64,000 nucleotides of DNA from Burkholderiales bacterium (GCA_021414305.1 JAIOOS010000022.1:124001-188000), one strand, 5' to 3'. Shown: positions 29,503 through 39,214, counted from the first letter of the stretch. Translations and numbers: made by a program. The notes: generated by a model not told the origin, from the letters alone.

Positions 29503-30342
29503 TCAGACCTGGCTTGCGGCCCCCAGGCTTTCGAACTCCGCCGCCCGCTTTTCCTTCCACGCCTCGATCGCCGTCGCGATGTCGCCGGTGTCGAAGATCG
29601 CGCTCTGCAGCAGCGTCATCTGCTGCAGGGCCGAAGCGGTCGAGTGGTCGCGCGCGTGGTTGAGGGCGAGCTTGGTGCCGGCGATGGCGAGCGGCGACTT
29701 GGTGGCGATGGTGCGGGCCAGCGCCATCGCGCGGCCGTGCAGCGCCGCCGTGTCGGGCAGCACCGCATTGACCAGGCCGACCGCGAGCGCGCGCTCGGCG
29801 CCCATGCGCTCTCCGGTGTAGGCCATCTCGCGGGCAACGCCCTGCGGCACGATCTTCGGCAGGCGCTGCAGGCTGCCGACGTCGGCGGCCATGCCGATGT
29901 TGATCTCCTGCAGGGTGAAGAAGGCGTCGGCGCTGCACAGGCGGATGTCGCACGCGGTCACCAGGTCGAGGCCGCCGCCGATGCAGCCGCCCTGGATCGC
30001 GCAGATCACCGGAAAGCGCGCCTCGTCGAGGGCGCTGAAGCAGTCCATGAGCTTGCGCAGCGACTCCTGGAAGGCGAGGCGCTGGCGGGCCGAGCCGGTG
30101 ACCAGCATGGTGTCGTCGCCGGCGAAGACGTCGAGCGCCATGCCGGCCGAGAAATGCTTGCCGGTCGAGGAGAGGACCAGCACGCGGGTCTCTCCGTCGT
30201 CGCCGAGGCCGCGCACGGCGTCGCGGATCGCCGGGAAGAACGCCGGCGTCATCGTGTTCATTCGCTCCGGGCGGTTCAGCCGCAGGTGGGCGACGCCGTT
30301 ATCGTGCGAGAGCTCGAAGAATTCGGTGGTGCTGTCGTTCAT
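29503..30342 (-). CDS. Crotonase-family enzyme resembling delta(3,5)-delta(2,4)-dienoyl-CoA isomerase
   Basis: 279 residues from the ATG at 30342. Crotonase-fold blocks are GKHFSAGMALDVFAG (oxyanion hole) and AIQGGCIGGGLDLVTACDIR. The segment EINIGMAADVGSLQRLPKIV matches the ECH1-type dienoyl-CoA isomerase block, with the Glu and Asp that move protons in that enzyme; plain enoyl-CoA hydratases differ there. It would shift double bonds during beta-oxidation of polyunsaturated acids. A TTG at 30369 gives a longer frame but lies under the divergent gene. Followed by the GGDEF gene. Confidence 0.87.
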   Translation of the reverse strand: MNDSTTEFFELSHDNGVAHLRLNRPERMNTMTPAFFPAIRDAVRGLGDDGETRVLVLSSTGKHFSAGMALDVFAGDDTMLVTGSARQRLAFQESLRKLMDCFSALDEARFPVICAIQGGCIGGGLDLVTACDIRLCSADAFFTLQEINIGMAADVGSLQRLPKIVPQGVAREMAYTGERMGAERALAVGLVNAVLPDTAALHGRAMALARTIATKSPLAIAGTKLALNHARDHSTASALQQMTLLQSAIFDTGDIATAIEAWKEKRAAEFESLGAASQV

Positions 30343-30361
30343 GGCGGCGGAGGAGGTCGAA

Positions 30362-31222
30362 TTGGACAAACAGATCGAGACCCGCGACGGGCTGGTGCTG
30401 CGCGGCCGAGAGTGGCCGCAGGAGCCGGCGCGCGGAACGATTGTCCTCGTTCACGGCCTCGGCGAGCACGTCGGCCGCTACGCCCACGTCGCCGCGTTCC
30501 TGAACGCGCGAGGCTGGCGCGTCGTCGGCTACGACCACCGCGGCCATGGCAGGAGCGACGGCGCGCGTGGCCGGCTCGCGCAGGTCGACGATCTGCTCGT
30601 CGACCTGGCGCGGGTGCTCGATGCGGTGCGCGCCGAGCACCCCGAGGGACCGCTGGTGCTCCTCGGGCACAGCCTCGGCGGCCTGGTCGCAGCGCGCTTC
30701 GTCGCCGGTGCGCTGGCGCCGGCTTCGCCCTGGTCGCGGCCGGTCGATGCGCTGCTGCTCTCGTCGCCGGCGCTGGCCACGGCGATGAACCCGCTGCAGA
30801 AGGCGATGCTCGCGGTGCTCGGCCCCCTGACGCCGAACCTCGCGGTCGGCAACGGCCTGAAGCCCGAATGGATCTCGCGCGACCCGGCGGTGGTGGCGGC
30901 GTACCAGGCCGATCCGCTGGTGCACGACCGGATTGCGCCTCGGCTGGCGCGCTTCGTCGTCGAAGGCGGTGAGTTCGTCCGCAGCGTGGCGACGCGCTGG
31001 ACCGTGCCGACGCTGCTCCTCTACGCCGGCGCCGACCGCTGCGTGCCGCCCGCGGGCAGCGCGGCCTTCGCCGCAGCGGCGCCCAAGGAAGTGGTGAGAG
31101 CTCGCGTCTTCCCGGCGCTGTTCCACGAGATCATGAACGAACCCGAGCAGGCGGAGGTGTTATCGGCCCTCGGCGAGTGGCTGGCTACACTGGCCGTTTC
31201 GCCCACGAGGAGCCCGCGATGA
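30362..31222 (+). CDS. Alpha/beta hydrolase, monoacylglycerol-lipase-like (serine aminopeptidase S33 group)
   Basis: 286 residues. TIVLVHGLGEHVGRY, DHRGHGRSDG, and the nucleophile elbow LLGHSLGGLVA (Ser near 108) are the lysophospholipase/monoglyceride lipase pattern; Asp in LLYAGADRCVPP and His in ALFHEIMNE complete the triad. The TTG at 30362 is chosen because GGAGGAGG lies exactly five bases upstream; an ATG at 30341 is in frame but has no ribosome site and would overlap the start codon of the divergent crotonase. Overlaps the M20 peptidase start by ATGA. Confidence 0.85.
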   Translation: MDKQIETRDGLVLRGREWPQEPARGTIVLVHGLGEHVGRYAHVAAFLNARGWRVVGYDHRGHGRSDGARGRLAQVDDLLVDLARVLDAVRAEHPEGPLVLLGHSLGGLVAARFVAGALAPASPWSRPVDALLLSSPALATAMNPLQKAMLAVLGPLTPNLAVGNGLKPEWISRDPAVVAAYQADPLVHDRIAPRLARFVVEGGEFVRSVATRWTVPTLLLYAGADRCVPPAGSAAFAAAAPKEVVRARVFPALFHEIMNEPEQAEVLSALGEWLATLAVSPTRSPR

Positions 31223-32706
31223 ACGCACGCGACCCCCTGCTTCCGGTCCAGAAAGACGAGGCCGAGCAGCTCGGCCAGTATGCCGAGCGCGTCTGGGACG
31301 ACGAGATCGTTCCGGCGCTCACGAACTACATCGCGGTGCCGGCCAAGAGCCCGATGTTCGATGCCGAGTGGCAGCAGCACGGCTTCATCGATGACGTGGT
31401 GAGGGACGCCGCCGCCTGGGTCGAGAAGCAGAACGTGGCCGGGCTCAAGCTCGAGGTGATCCGCCTCGAGGGCCGCACGCCGGTCATCTTCTTCGACGTG
31501 CCCGCCACCCGGCCCGGCGGCAACGACGCCGGCGCCGAGACGATCTGCCTCTACGGCCACCTCGACAAGCAGCCCGAGTTCAACGGCTGGAAGAACGGCT
31601 TCGGTCCGTGGACGCCGCGCTACGAGGGCGGCCTGCTCTACGGTCGCGGCGGCGCCGACGATGGCTACGCGATCTACGCGGCGATCACCGCGATCAAGGC
31701 GCTCGACCTGCAGGGCATCGCCCGGCCGCGCTGCGTCGGCCTGATCGAGACCTGCGAGGAGAGCGGCTCGCCCGACCTGCCGTTCTACGTCGACGCGCTC
31801 GGCGAGCGGCTCGGCCACATCGCCCTCGTCGTCTGCCTCGACAGCGGCGCCGGCAACTACGACCAGCTCTGGCTCACGACCAGCCTGCGCGGCAACGTCA
31901 CCGGCACGCTCAAGGTCGAGATCCTGACCGAAGGCATCCACTCCGGCGACGCGAGCGGCCTGGTGCCGTCGAGCTTTCGCGTCCTGCGCCAGGTGCTCGA
32001 TCGGCTCGAGGACTCGAAAACCGGGCGCCTCCTGCCCGAGAGCCTGCACTGCGCCATCCCGGCCGATCGCATCGAGCAGGCGAAGGCGACCGCGCGGATC
32101 CTCGGCGACGAGGTCTGGAAGCGCTTCCCCTGGGCCTGCGGCGCCGACGGCGGGCCGACCCTGCCGACCACCACCGACCCGCTCGAGGCGCTGCTCAACC
32201 GGACCTGGCGACCGACCCTTTCGGTGACCGGCGTGGACGGCATGCCGGCGCTGAAAGATGCGGGCAACGTGCTGCGCCCCTTCACCGCATTCAAGCTCAG
32301 CCTGCGCACGCCGCCGCTGGTCGATGCCGGCCAGGCTGCGGCGACGCTGAAGGCGCTGCTCGAGGACAACGCACCCTACAACGCCAAGGTCACCTTCCAT
32401 GGCGACGGAGGCAGTGATGCCGCCGGTGCGACCGGCTGGAACGCACCGAGCCTCGCCCCCTGGCTCGGCGTGGCGCTCGATTCGGCGTCGCAGGCGCACT
32501 TCGGCGCGCCCTGCGGCTACATCGGCCAGGGCGGCACGATCCCGCTGATGAACATGCTGCAGCAGAGCTTCCCGAAGGCGCAGATGATGGTCTGCGGCGT
32601 GCTCGGCCCGAAGAGCAACGCGCATGGGCCGAACGAGTTCCTGCACGTGCCCTACGGCAAGAAGCTCACGGCCGCGGTGGCGCAGGTGATGGCGGCCTGC
32701 CCGTGA
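31219..32706 (+). CDS. M20-family metallopeptidase (dipeptidase-like)
   Basis: A 495-residue di-zinc peptidase. LYGHLDKQPEF contains the first His and Asp, YGRGGADDGYA the bridging Asp, and ETCEESGSPDL the catalytic Glu and metal Glu. A dimerisation domain (about 215-370) separates the two halves of the catalytic domain, and EFLHVPYGKK near the C-terminus holds a final His. Related enzymes cleave dipeptides such as carnosine or Xaa-amino acids, but specificity is not apparent. It overlaps the hydrolase upstream (ATGA) and runs 41 bases into the end of the convergent FAD oxidoreductase gene. Confidence 0.9.
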   Translation: MNARDPLLPVQKDEAEQLGQYAERVWDDEIVPALTNYIAVPAKSPMFDAEWQQHGFIDDVVRDAAAWVEKQNVAGLKLEVIRLEGRTPVIFFDVPATRPGGNDAGAETICLYGHLDKQPEFNGWKNGFGPWTPRYEGGLLYGRGGADDGYAIYAAITAIKALDLQGIARPRCVGLIETCEESGSPDLPFYVDALGERLGHIALVVCLDSGAGNYDQLWLTTSLRGNVTGTLKVEILTEGIHSGDASGLVPSSFRVLRQVLDRLEDSKTGRLLPESLHCAIPADRIEQAKATARILGDEVWKRFPWACGADGGPTLPTTTDPLEALLNRTWRPTLSVTGVDGMPALKDAGNVLRPFTAFKLSLRTPPLVDAGQAAATLKALLEDNAPYNAKVTFHGDGGSDAAGATGWNAPSLAPWLGVALDSASQAHFGAPCGYIGQGGTIPLMNMLQQSFPKAQMMVCGVLGPKSNAHGPNEFLHVPYGKKLTAAVAQVMAACP

Positions 32707-34363
32707 TCGCCATGGCGACGGCCTCGGCGACCTCGATGCCGTCGACCGCCGCCGACATGATTCCGCCGGCATAGCCGGCGCCTTCGCCAGCCGGGTACAG
32801 GCCGGCGACGTTCGTGCTCTGCAGGTCCTTGCCGCGCGGCATGCGCAGCGGCGAGGAGGTACGCGTCTCGACGCCGGTGAGCACCGCGTCCTCCATCGCG
32901 AAGCCGGCGATCTGCCTGGCGAACGCCGGCAGCGCCTCGCGGATCGCGGCGATCGCATAGGCCGGCAGGCTTTCGTTGCCGGGCGCGGCGAGGTCGGTCG
33001 GCAGCACCCCCGGCTTGTACGAAGGCAGCACGCTGTCGAACGAGGTCGAGGCGCGGCCGGCGAGGAAGTCGCCAACGCGCTGCCCCGGCGCGGCATAGCT
33101 TTCGCCACCGAGCAGGTAGGCGCGCGACTCCCAGAAGCGCTGGAAGGCGATGCCGTCGAGCGCGCCGACCTCGCCGCTCGTGCCCGCGGCGCGCACGTCC
33201 TCGGGCGTCAGGCCGACGACGATGCCGGCGTTGGCGTTGCGCTCGTTGCGCGAATACTGGCTCATGCCGTTGGTGACGACCCGGCCCGGCTCCGAGGTCG
33301 CGGCGACGACGGTGCCGCCCGGGCACATGCAGAAGCTGTAGACCGAGCGGCCGTTGCCCGCGTGATGCACCAGCTTGTAGTCGGCGGCGCCGAGCAGCGG
33401 ATGGCCGGCGTACTTCTCGCCGAAGCGGGCGCGGTCGATCAGGCCCTGCGGATGCTCGATGCGAAAGCCGATCGAGAACGGCTTGGCCTGCATCGCCACG
33501 CCGCGCTCGTGCAGCATCGCGAAAGTGTCACGGGCGCTGTGGCCGAGGGCGAGCACGACCTGGTCGGCACGGATCTCCTCGAGCGCATCGCCGCTGCCGC
33601 TGGCGTTCGCGACCGTCACGCCGCGCACCCGGCCTGCTTCGATCCGCAGGTCGACGACGCGCCGGCCGAACCGGACCTCGCCGCCGAGCCGCTCGATCTC
33701 GGCACGCATCTTCTCGACCACGCCGACCAGGCGGAAGGTGCCGATGTGCGGCTTGGCGACGAAGGCGATCTCTTCCGGCGCGCCGGCCTTGATGAACTCG
33801 TCGATGACCTTGCGCGTGAGATGCCGCGGGTCGCTGATCTGGCTCCACAGCTTGCCGTCGGAAAAGGTGCCGGCGCCCCCTTCGCCGAACTGGACGTTCG
33901 ATTCCGGATCGAGCACGCCGCGTCGCCACAGGCCCCAGGTGTCCCGGGTTCGCTCGCGAACCGCGCGGCCGCGCTCGAGCACGATCGGGCGAAAGCCCAT
34001 CTGCGCCAGCAGCAGAGCGGCGAACAGGCCGCAGGGCCCGAAGCCGACGACCACCGGCCGCGGCGCCGGGCTCGCCGCGAAATCGCCGGGCGCATGGGCG
34101 AGGAAGCGGTAGCGCGTGTCGGGCGCGGGCCGCACATGCGGATCGCCGGCATGGCGCGCGAGCACATGCGCCTCGTCGGCGACTTCGCAGTCGAGCGTGT
34201 AGACGAAGACGATCGCCGAGCGCTTGCGCGCGTCGTAGCCGCGCTTGAACACCGTCATCGCGAGCAGCGCGCTGTTGGAGACTCGCAAGCGCGCCAGCGC
34301 CGCGGCGCGCAGCGCCGGCTCGGCATGCTCGATCGGCAGGCGGATCTCGGTGAGGCGAATCAT
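32666..34363 (-). CDS. NAD(P)/FAD-dependent oxidoreductase (COG2509-like)
   Basis: A 565-residue flavoprotein. A roughly 95-residue N-terminal domain precedes the dinucleotide fold VVVGFGPCGLFAALLLAQMG (near 103). FGEGGAGTFSDGKLWSQI is a strong family block, as are CMCPGGTVVAATSE and the C-terminal AGEGAGYAGGIMSAA, which closes the FAD site. The family is broadly conserved with no agreed reaction. The start is a clear ATG. Together with the kinase at 34389 it forms a minus-strand pair separated by 25 bases, in the position where murU often follows amgK. Confidence 0.85.
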   Translation of the reverse strand: MIRLTEIRLPIEHAEPALRAAALARLRVSNSALLAMTVFKRGYDARKRSAIVFVYTLDCEVADEAHVLARHAGDPHVRPAPDTRYRFLAHAPGDFAASPAPRPVVVGFGPCGLFAALLLAQMGFRPIVLERGRAVRERTRDTWGLWRRGVLDPESNVQFGEGGAGTFSDGKLWSQISDPRHLTRKVIDEFIKAGAPEEIAFVAKPHIGTFRLVGVVEKMRAEIERLGGEVRFGRRVVDLRIEAGRVRGVTVANASGSGDALEEIRADQVVLALGHSARDTFAMLHERGVAMQAKPFSIGFRIEHPQGLIDRARFGEKYAGHPLLGAADYKLVHHAGNGRSVYSFCMCPGGTVVAATSEPGRVVTNGMSQYSRNERNANAGIVVGLTPEDVRAAGTSGEVGALDGIAFQRFWESRAYLLGGESYAAPGQRVGDFLAGRASTSFDSVLPSYKPGVLPTDLAAPGNESLPAYAIAAIREALPAFARQIAGFAMEDAVLTGVETRTSSPLRMPRGKDLQSTNVAGLYPAGEGAGYAGGIMSAAVDGIEVAEAVAMAITGRPPSPAPPRP

Positions 34364-34388
34364 CGATCCGCGGGCATCGGGCGCCCGC

Positions 34389-35453
34389 CTAGCGGTAGAC
34401 GTCCATGCGCTCGGCGCCCATCAGCGGCTCGAGCAGGCGCGACAGCGGCCTGAGCTCCGAATAGCGCGCCGCGACCTTGTGCGCATAGGCGAAGAAGCGC
34501 GGCAGGTCGGCGCTGTAGGCCGGCTTGCCATCGCGGTGCTTGAGCCGGGAGAAGATGCCCAGCACCTTGAGGTGGCGCTGCAGGCCCATCCATTCGAGCG
34601 CCCGCCAGAACTCGCCGAAGTCGCGGGCTAGCGGCAGGCCCGCCTTGCGCGCCACTTCCCAGTAGCGCACGGCCCAGTCGATCTCCTGCTCCTCGTCCCA
34701 GGAGATGAAGGCGTCGCGCAGCAGCGAGGCGACGTCGTAGACGATCGGCCCGTGCACGGCGTCCTGGAAGTCGAGGATGCCGGGATTGGGCGTCGCGACC
34801 ATCAGGTTCCTCGGCATCCAGTCGCGGTGCACCGCCACCTTCGGCTGCGCCAGGGCGCTCACGACCAGTCGGTCGCAGGCGTCGGTCCAGGTCGCGTTCT
34901 CGGCGCTCGTCCAGGCGGCGCCGCATTCGCGCTGCACGCACCACTCGGGAAAGAGCGCGAGCTCGCGCCGCAGCAGCGCGTCGTCGTAGGGCGGCAGCGC
35001 GTCGCCGGGAACGTTGCCCTGCCAGGTGATGAGGGCGGCGATCGCGTCGCGCATCAGCGCATCGGCGCGCGCGCCGTCGCCCTCGGCCTGGGCCCGCTGC
35101 AGGGCGGCGAGATAAAGCGTGTCGCCGAGGTCGTCGAGCAGGAGGAAGCCGTGCGCCGGATCGGCCTCGAGCACCCGAGGCGCATGCAGGCCCGCCCTGG
35201 CGATCAGGCCGGCGACATGAATGAAGGGCCGCACGTCTTCCTGCGGCGGCGGCGCGTCCATGACGATGACGCTGCCGCCGCCTTCGAGGTCGGCGCGCAG
35301 GTAGCGGCGAAAACTGGCGTCGCTCGATGCCGGCCTGAGGCTGGCGAGGACCAGGCGGTGCGCCGCGGCCACGCCGGCGAGCCAGACGGCGAAGGCCGCC
35401 TTGCGGGCCGGGTCGGCCCAGGCAATGGCGGGAGGCAGGTCGGGGGGATTCAC
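34389..35453 (-). CDS. amgK: AmgK-type sugar kinase (N-acetylmuramate/N-acetylglucosamine kinase family)
   Basis: A 354-residue protein of the aminoglycoside phosphotransferase fold. The catalytic loop is HRDWMPRNLMV (HxDxxxxN) and the metal-binding DFG-like motif is ILDFQDAVHGPIVYDVASL. In pseudomonads the family phosphorylates MurNAc and GlcNAc at C1 in peptidoglycan recycling, and the gene is divergent from lptD exactly as here. The start codon is GTG with no ATG nearby, so translation may be weak. The usual partner murU (uridylyltransferase) is not next to it. Activity is inferred from family and position. Confidence 0.8.
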   Translation of the reverse strand: MNPPDLPPAIAWADPARKAAFAVWLAGVAAAHRLVLASLRPASSDASFRRYLRADLEGGGSVIVMDAPPPQEDVRPFIHVAGLIARAGLHAPRVLEADPAHGFLLLDDLGDTLYLAALQRAQAEGDGARADALMRDAIAALITWQGNVPGDALPPYDDALLRRELALFPEWCVQRECGAAWTSAENATWTDACDRLVVSALAQPKVAVHRDWMPRNLMVATPNPGILDFQDAVHGPIVYDVASLLRDAFISWDEEQEIDWAVRYWEVARKAGLPLARDFGEFWRALEWMGLQRHLKVLGIFSRLKHRDGKPAYSADLPRFFAYAHKVAARYSELRPLSRLLEPLMGAERMDVYR

Positions 35454-35520
35454 GTGCGGCGGCGAGGGGCGTTCGAGGTGCTGACGCGCGGGCCTCGTGG
35501 ATAATCGATTCTACAAATCG

Positions 35521-37911
35521 ATGCGCGATCGCCTCTGCCAGGCCGTCCGGCTACGCATCCTCTCCATCGCAGTGCTGGCGGTCTTGGCGGGTGGCGCAGC
35601 TGCACAGGCCCCCACCCCGACCACCGCCGCCTCGGCGCCCCGCGCCGCGAGCGCGCCCGGCATCGAGCTGCGCAATTCCACCGCCCTGCAGCCGCCGCCG
35701 CACGGCGACGCCGGCAAGCAGTTGCCGATCATCCTGCAGGCGCGCGAACTGCGCGGCCGCCCCGACCTCGATGCCGAAGCCGTCGGCGACGTCGAGTTCC
35801 GGCGCGGCGCGGTCGTCATCCATTCCGACCGGTTGACCTACGACCAGGCCGAAGACCTGGCGCGCGCCACCGGCAACGTCGTCGTCAGCCGCGAGGGCAA
35901 CGTCTTCTTCGGTCCCGAGGCGCAGCTCCGGGTCGAGCGCTTCGAAGGGTTCTTCCGCAGCCCGACCTATCGCTTCGCCCGCACCGACGCCGGCGGCAAG
36001 GCGTCGCGGATCGAGTTCGTCGACGACCAGCGCGCCATCGCCTTCGACGCCACCTACTCGAGCTGCAGCCCCGACGACCCCGACCCGCCGTGGATCCTGA
36101 AGGCGGGCAGGATCGATACCGACAACGAGACCAGCACCGGCATCGCCCACGACGCGGTGCTGCGCTTCTACGGCGTGCCTATCCTCGCCTCGCCGGTGCT
36201 GAGCTTTCCCCTGAACGACGAGCGGCGATCGGGCTTCCTGCCGCCGAGCTTCGGCCTCGACAGCCGCAGCGGCTTGCAGTTCGGGATTCCCTACTACTGG
36301 AACATCGCGCCCAATCGCGACGCGACCTTCACCGTTCTCGAAAGCACGCGTCGCGGCCCGGCCGTCGAGGCCGAGTTCCGCTATCTGCAGCCGGGCTATG
36401 CAGGCGAGGCCGACCTCCGTGTGCTGCCGAACGACCGCGCCTACGACGGCCACTCGCGCCATGCCTACCGTTTCCTGCACGAGGGACTGCTGCCCGGGAA
36501 CGTGTTCGCCCAGGCCAGGGTGCTGCGCGTCTCCGACGACGACTACTGGAAGGACTTCCCGGGCGACACGAGGTCGCCGACGCCGCGGCTGCTGCAGTCC
36601 GACCTGCAGCTCAACCGCCCCTTCGGCGACTGGTCGACCTACGCCCGGGTGCAGCGCTGGCAGGTGCTGCAGACCGTGGACCCGACGACACGCATCGATC
36701 CGCCCCCCTACGAGCGGCTGCCGCAGATCGGCACCCGCTACGCCGCGCCCTGGCTCGGCGGCGTCGACGTCAGCTTCGAAGGCGAGTTCAACCGCTTCGC
36801 CAACCCCGACGACCACTACCTCGCGCCGCGCCAGACCGGCGACCGCTTCCACGCCCTCGGCAGCATCAGCCGGCCGTTCTACACGCCGGGCTGGACCCTG
36901 GTGCCGAAGATCTCGTTCAACGCCGCCTCCTACTCGGTCGACCAGCCCCTTGCCGATGGCCGGCACAGCGCCTCGCGTGTGATCCCGACGGTGAGCCTCG
37001 ACAGTGCCTGGGCCCTGGAGCGCGATACCAGCCTGTTCGGCAAGGCGTTCCGCGAGACGCTCGAGCCGCGCCTCTTCTACGTCAACACGCCGTTCCGCCA
37101 CCAGGCCGACCTGCCCAACTTCGACGCCGCGCCCAAGGACTTCAACTTCGACTCGATCTTCACGGAGAACCTGTTCTCGGGCGTCGACCGCGTCTCCGAT
37201 TCGCACCAGCTCACGGCCGGCCTGACCTCGCGGCTGGTCGACCCGCAGACGGGAGTCGAGGCGCTGCGCCTGGGCATCATGCAGCGCTACCTGTTCCGCG
37301 ACCAGCTCGTCACCCCCGACGGCACGCCGCAGACCCAGCGCTGGTCCGACATCCTGGTGCTGGGCTCGACCTCGCTGGTGCCGAACTGGACCTTCGACGC
37401 CCAGGCCCAGTACAACCCCGACACCCGCCGGATCGCGCGTTCGCTCGCCGGCTTTCGCTATTCGCCCGGGCCGTACCGGACCATCAACATGAACTACCGG
37501 CTGACGCGCGGCCTCTCGGAGCAGGTCGAGGTCGGCTGGCAGTGGCCGGTCTACGGCAGGCCGCGCGCCGGCGAGGGCGGCGAGGGCGGGCAGCCGTCCT
37601 CGGGCGGCGGCAAGTGCGGCGGCACGCTCTATACCGTCGGCCGGGTCAACTACAGCACCCGCGACAGCCGGCTCACCGACTCGCTCGTCGGCCTCGAATA
37701 CGATGCCGGCTGCTGGATCGGCCGGCTGGTCGTCGAGCGGCTGTCGACCGGCCGCAGCGAAGCGACGACGCGCCTGCTGGTGCAATTGGAACTCGTCGGG
37801 CTGTCCCGGATCGGAGCCAATCCGCTGCGCGTCTTGAAGGACAATGTGCCGGGCTACCAGCTGCTGCGCGACGAGCGCACGACGAGCACACCGTTCAACC
37901 CGTATGACTGA
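35521..37911 (+). CDS. lptD: LPS-assembly protein LptD
   Basis: A 796-residue outer-membrane beta-barrel that inserts lipopolysaccharide in the outer leaflet with LptE (encoded at 46.9 kb). A signal peptide (ending AQA) precedes a Pro/Ala/Thr linker, an OstA-like jellyroll (ELRGRPDLDAEAVGDVEFRR region, about 80-190) and a large barrel (about 230-796). Mature-part cysteines are few: SSCSPDD, GGKCGG and DAGCWIG, against the four that make interdomain disulphides in E. coli. I chose ATG 35521 over GTG 35497 because it gives the compact signal peptide. surA overlaps its stop by eight bases. Confidence 0.94.
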   Translation: MRDRLCQAVRLRILSIAVLAVLAGGAAAQAPTPTTAASAPRAASAPGIELRNSTALQPPPHGDAGKQLPIILQARELRGRPDLDAEAVGDVEFRRGAVVIHSDRLTYDQAEDLARATGNVVVSREGNVFFGPEAQLRVERFEGFFRSPTYRFARTDAGGKASRIEFVDDQRAIAFDATYSSCSPDDPDPPWILKAGRIDTDNETSTGIAHDAVLRFYGVPILASPVLSFPLNDERRSGFLPPSFGLDSRSGLQFGIPYYWNIAPNRDATFTVLESTRRGPAVEAEFRYLQPGYAGEADLRVLPNDRAYDGHSRHAYRFLHEGLLPGNVFAQARVLRVSDDDYWKDFPGDTRSPTPRLLQSDLQLNRPFGDWSTYARVQRWQVLQTVDPTTRIDPPPYERLPQIGTRYAAPWLGGVDVSFEGEFNRFANPDDHYLAPRQTGDRFHALGSISRPFYTPGWTLVPKISFNAASYSVDQPLADGRHSASRVIPTVSLDSAWALERDTSLFGKAFRETLEPRLFYVNTPFRHQADLPNFDAAPKDFNFDSIFTENLFSGVDRVSDSHQLTAGLTSRLVDPQTGVEALRLGIMQRYLFRDQLVTPDGTPQTQRWSDILVLGSTSLVPNWTFDAQAQYNPDTRRIARSLAGFRYSPGPYRTINMNYRLTRGLSEQVEVGWQWPVYGRPRAGEGGEGGQPSSGGGKCGGTLYTVGRVNYSTRDSRLTDSLVGLEYDAGCWIGRLVVERLSTGRSEATTRLLVQLELVGLSRIGANPLRVLKDNVPGYQLLRDERTTSTPFNPYD

Positions 37912-39214
37912 TTCGAATCTCGCTCGCCGCCGGGCCCTCGCCGCGCTCGCCGCCCTGGCGCTGGGCATGACCGCCGGCTTGGCGCCGGCGCAGACCAGCG
38001 ACTACATCGTCGCCGTCGTCAACCAGGAATTGGTCACCGCGGCGGAGGTGCAGCAGCGGATCGCGCGGGTGCGCGCCGAGGCGGCGCAGAACCGCAGCCA
38101 GCTTCCATCGGCGACGGCGTTGCGCCAGCAGGTCGTCGAGATGCTGATCGACGAGCGCGTCCTTGTCACCAATGCGCGCGACAGCGGCGCCCGGATCGAC
38201 GAGTCCGAGCTCGACCGGGCCGTGGCCAACGTCGCGGTGCAGAACCAGCTCACCCTGGTGCAGCTGCGCGAGCGCCTGCGCAAGGAGGGGATCGAGTACG
38301 CGAAGTTCCGCGCCAACGTGAAGGACCAGATGCTGGTCGAGCGGGTGCGCGAGCGCGAGGTGGCGAGCCGGATCAAGGTGTCCGAGGCGGAGATCGACGC
38401 CCTCCTCGAGGAGCGGCGCAACGGCGGCGCCAACGCCCAGTTCAACATCGCCCAGATCATGGTGCCAGTGCCGGACAACGCGAACCAGGCGATGGTCGGC
38501 GAGCGCCGCGCGCTGGCGCAGGCCGCGCTGAGGCGGGTGCGGGCCGGCGAGGACTTCGCGGTCGTGGCGCGCGAAGTTTCGCAGGACAGCAACCGCACCC
38601 AGGGCGGCGAGATCGGCATGCGGCCGGCCGACCGATTGCCCGACGTCTTCGTCAAGGCGGTTCGGCCGCTGAAGGCGGGCGAGATCTCGCCCGACGTGCT
38701 GCGCAGCGCCGCTGGCTTTCACGTGCTCAAGCTCGTCGAGCGCAAGGACGAGGGCGCGTTCAGCGTCCAGCAGGTGCGCGCCCGCCACATCCTCCTGCGG
38801 ACCTCGGCCGCCGGCCTGAGCAACGAAGCGGCGGCGCGCCGTCTGATCCAGTTCAAGCGCGAGATCCTGGCCGGCAGCAAGACCTTCGAGCAGCTGGCGC
38901 GCGACAACTCCGAGGACGGCAGCGCCGCCCAGGGCGGCGACCTCGGCTGGGCTTCGGCCGGCCAGTACGTGCCCGAGTTCGAAGAGGCGCTCGCCGCGCT
39001 CGACGTCGGCGGGATTTCCGATCCGGTCGTGACCCGCTTCGGCGTTCACCTGGTCCAGGTGGTCGACCGGCGCCAGGTCACGCTCGACAACAAGCAGCAA
39101 CGCGAGCAGGCGAGGAACATCCTGCGCGAGCAGAAGTTCGATGAGGCCTATGCGGAATGGCTGCGCGACCTGCGCGGCCGGGCCTACATCGAGATGCGGG
39201 ATCCGCCGCAGTAG
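37904..39214 (+). CDS. surA: Periplasmic chaperone and peptidyl-prolyl isomerase SurA
   Basis: A 436-residue outer-membrane-protein chaperone. A signal peptide ([19 protein letters not shown], ending AQT) is followed by the N-terminal chaperone domain ([19 protein letters not shown]), then two parvulin domains (about 180-280 and 290-390; ARHILLRTS and [20 protein letters not shown] mark the second) and the C-terminal helix. It guides unfolded barrels such as LptD to the BAM complex, matching its place directly after lptD. The ATG overlaps the lptD stop (ATGACTGA). Confidence 0.95.
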   Translation: MTDSNLARRRALAALAALALGMTAGLAPAQTSDYIVAVVNQELVTAAEVQQRIARVRAEAAQNRSQLPSATALRQQVVEMLIDERVLVTNARDSGARIDESELDRAVANVAVQNQLTLVQLRERLRKEGIEYAKFRANVKDQMLVERVREREVASRIKVSEAEIDALLEERRNGGANAQFNIAQIMVPVPDNANQAMVGERRALAQAALRRVRAGEDFAVVAREVSQDSNRTQGGEIGMRPADRLPDVFVKAVRPLKAGEISPDVLRSAAGFHVLKLVERKDEGAFSVQQVRARHILLRTSAAGLSNEAAARRLIQFKREILAGSKTFEQLARDNSEDGSAAQGGDLGWASAGQYVPEFEEALAALDVGGISDPVVTRFGVHLVQVVDRRQVTLDNKQQREQARNILREQKFDEAYAEWLRDLRGRAYIEMRDPPQ

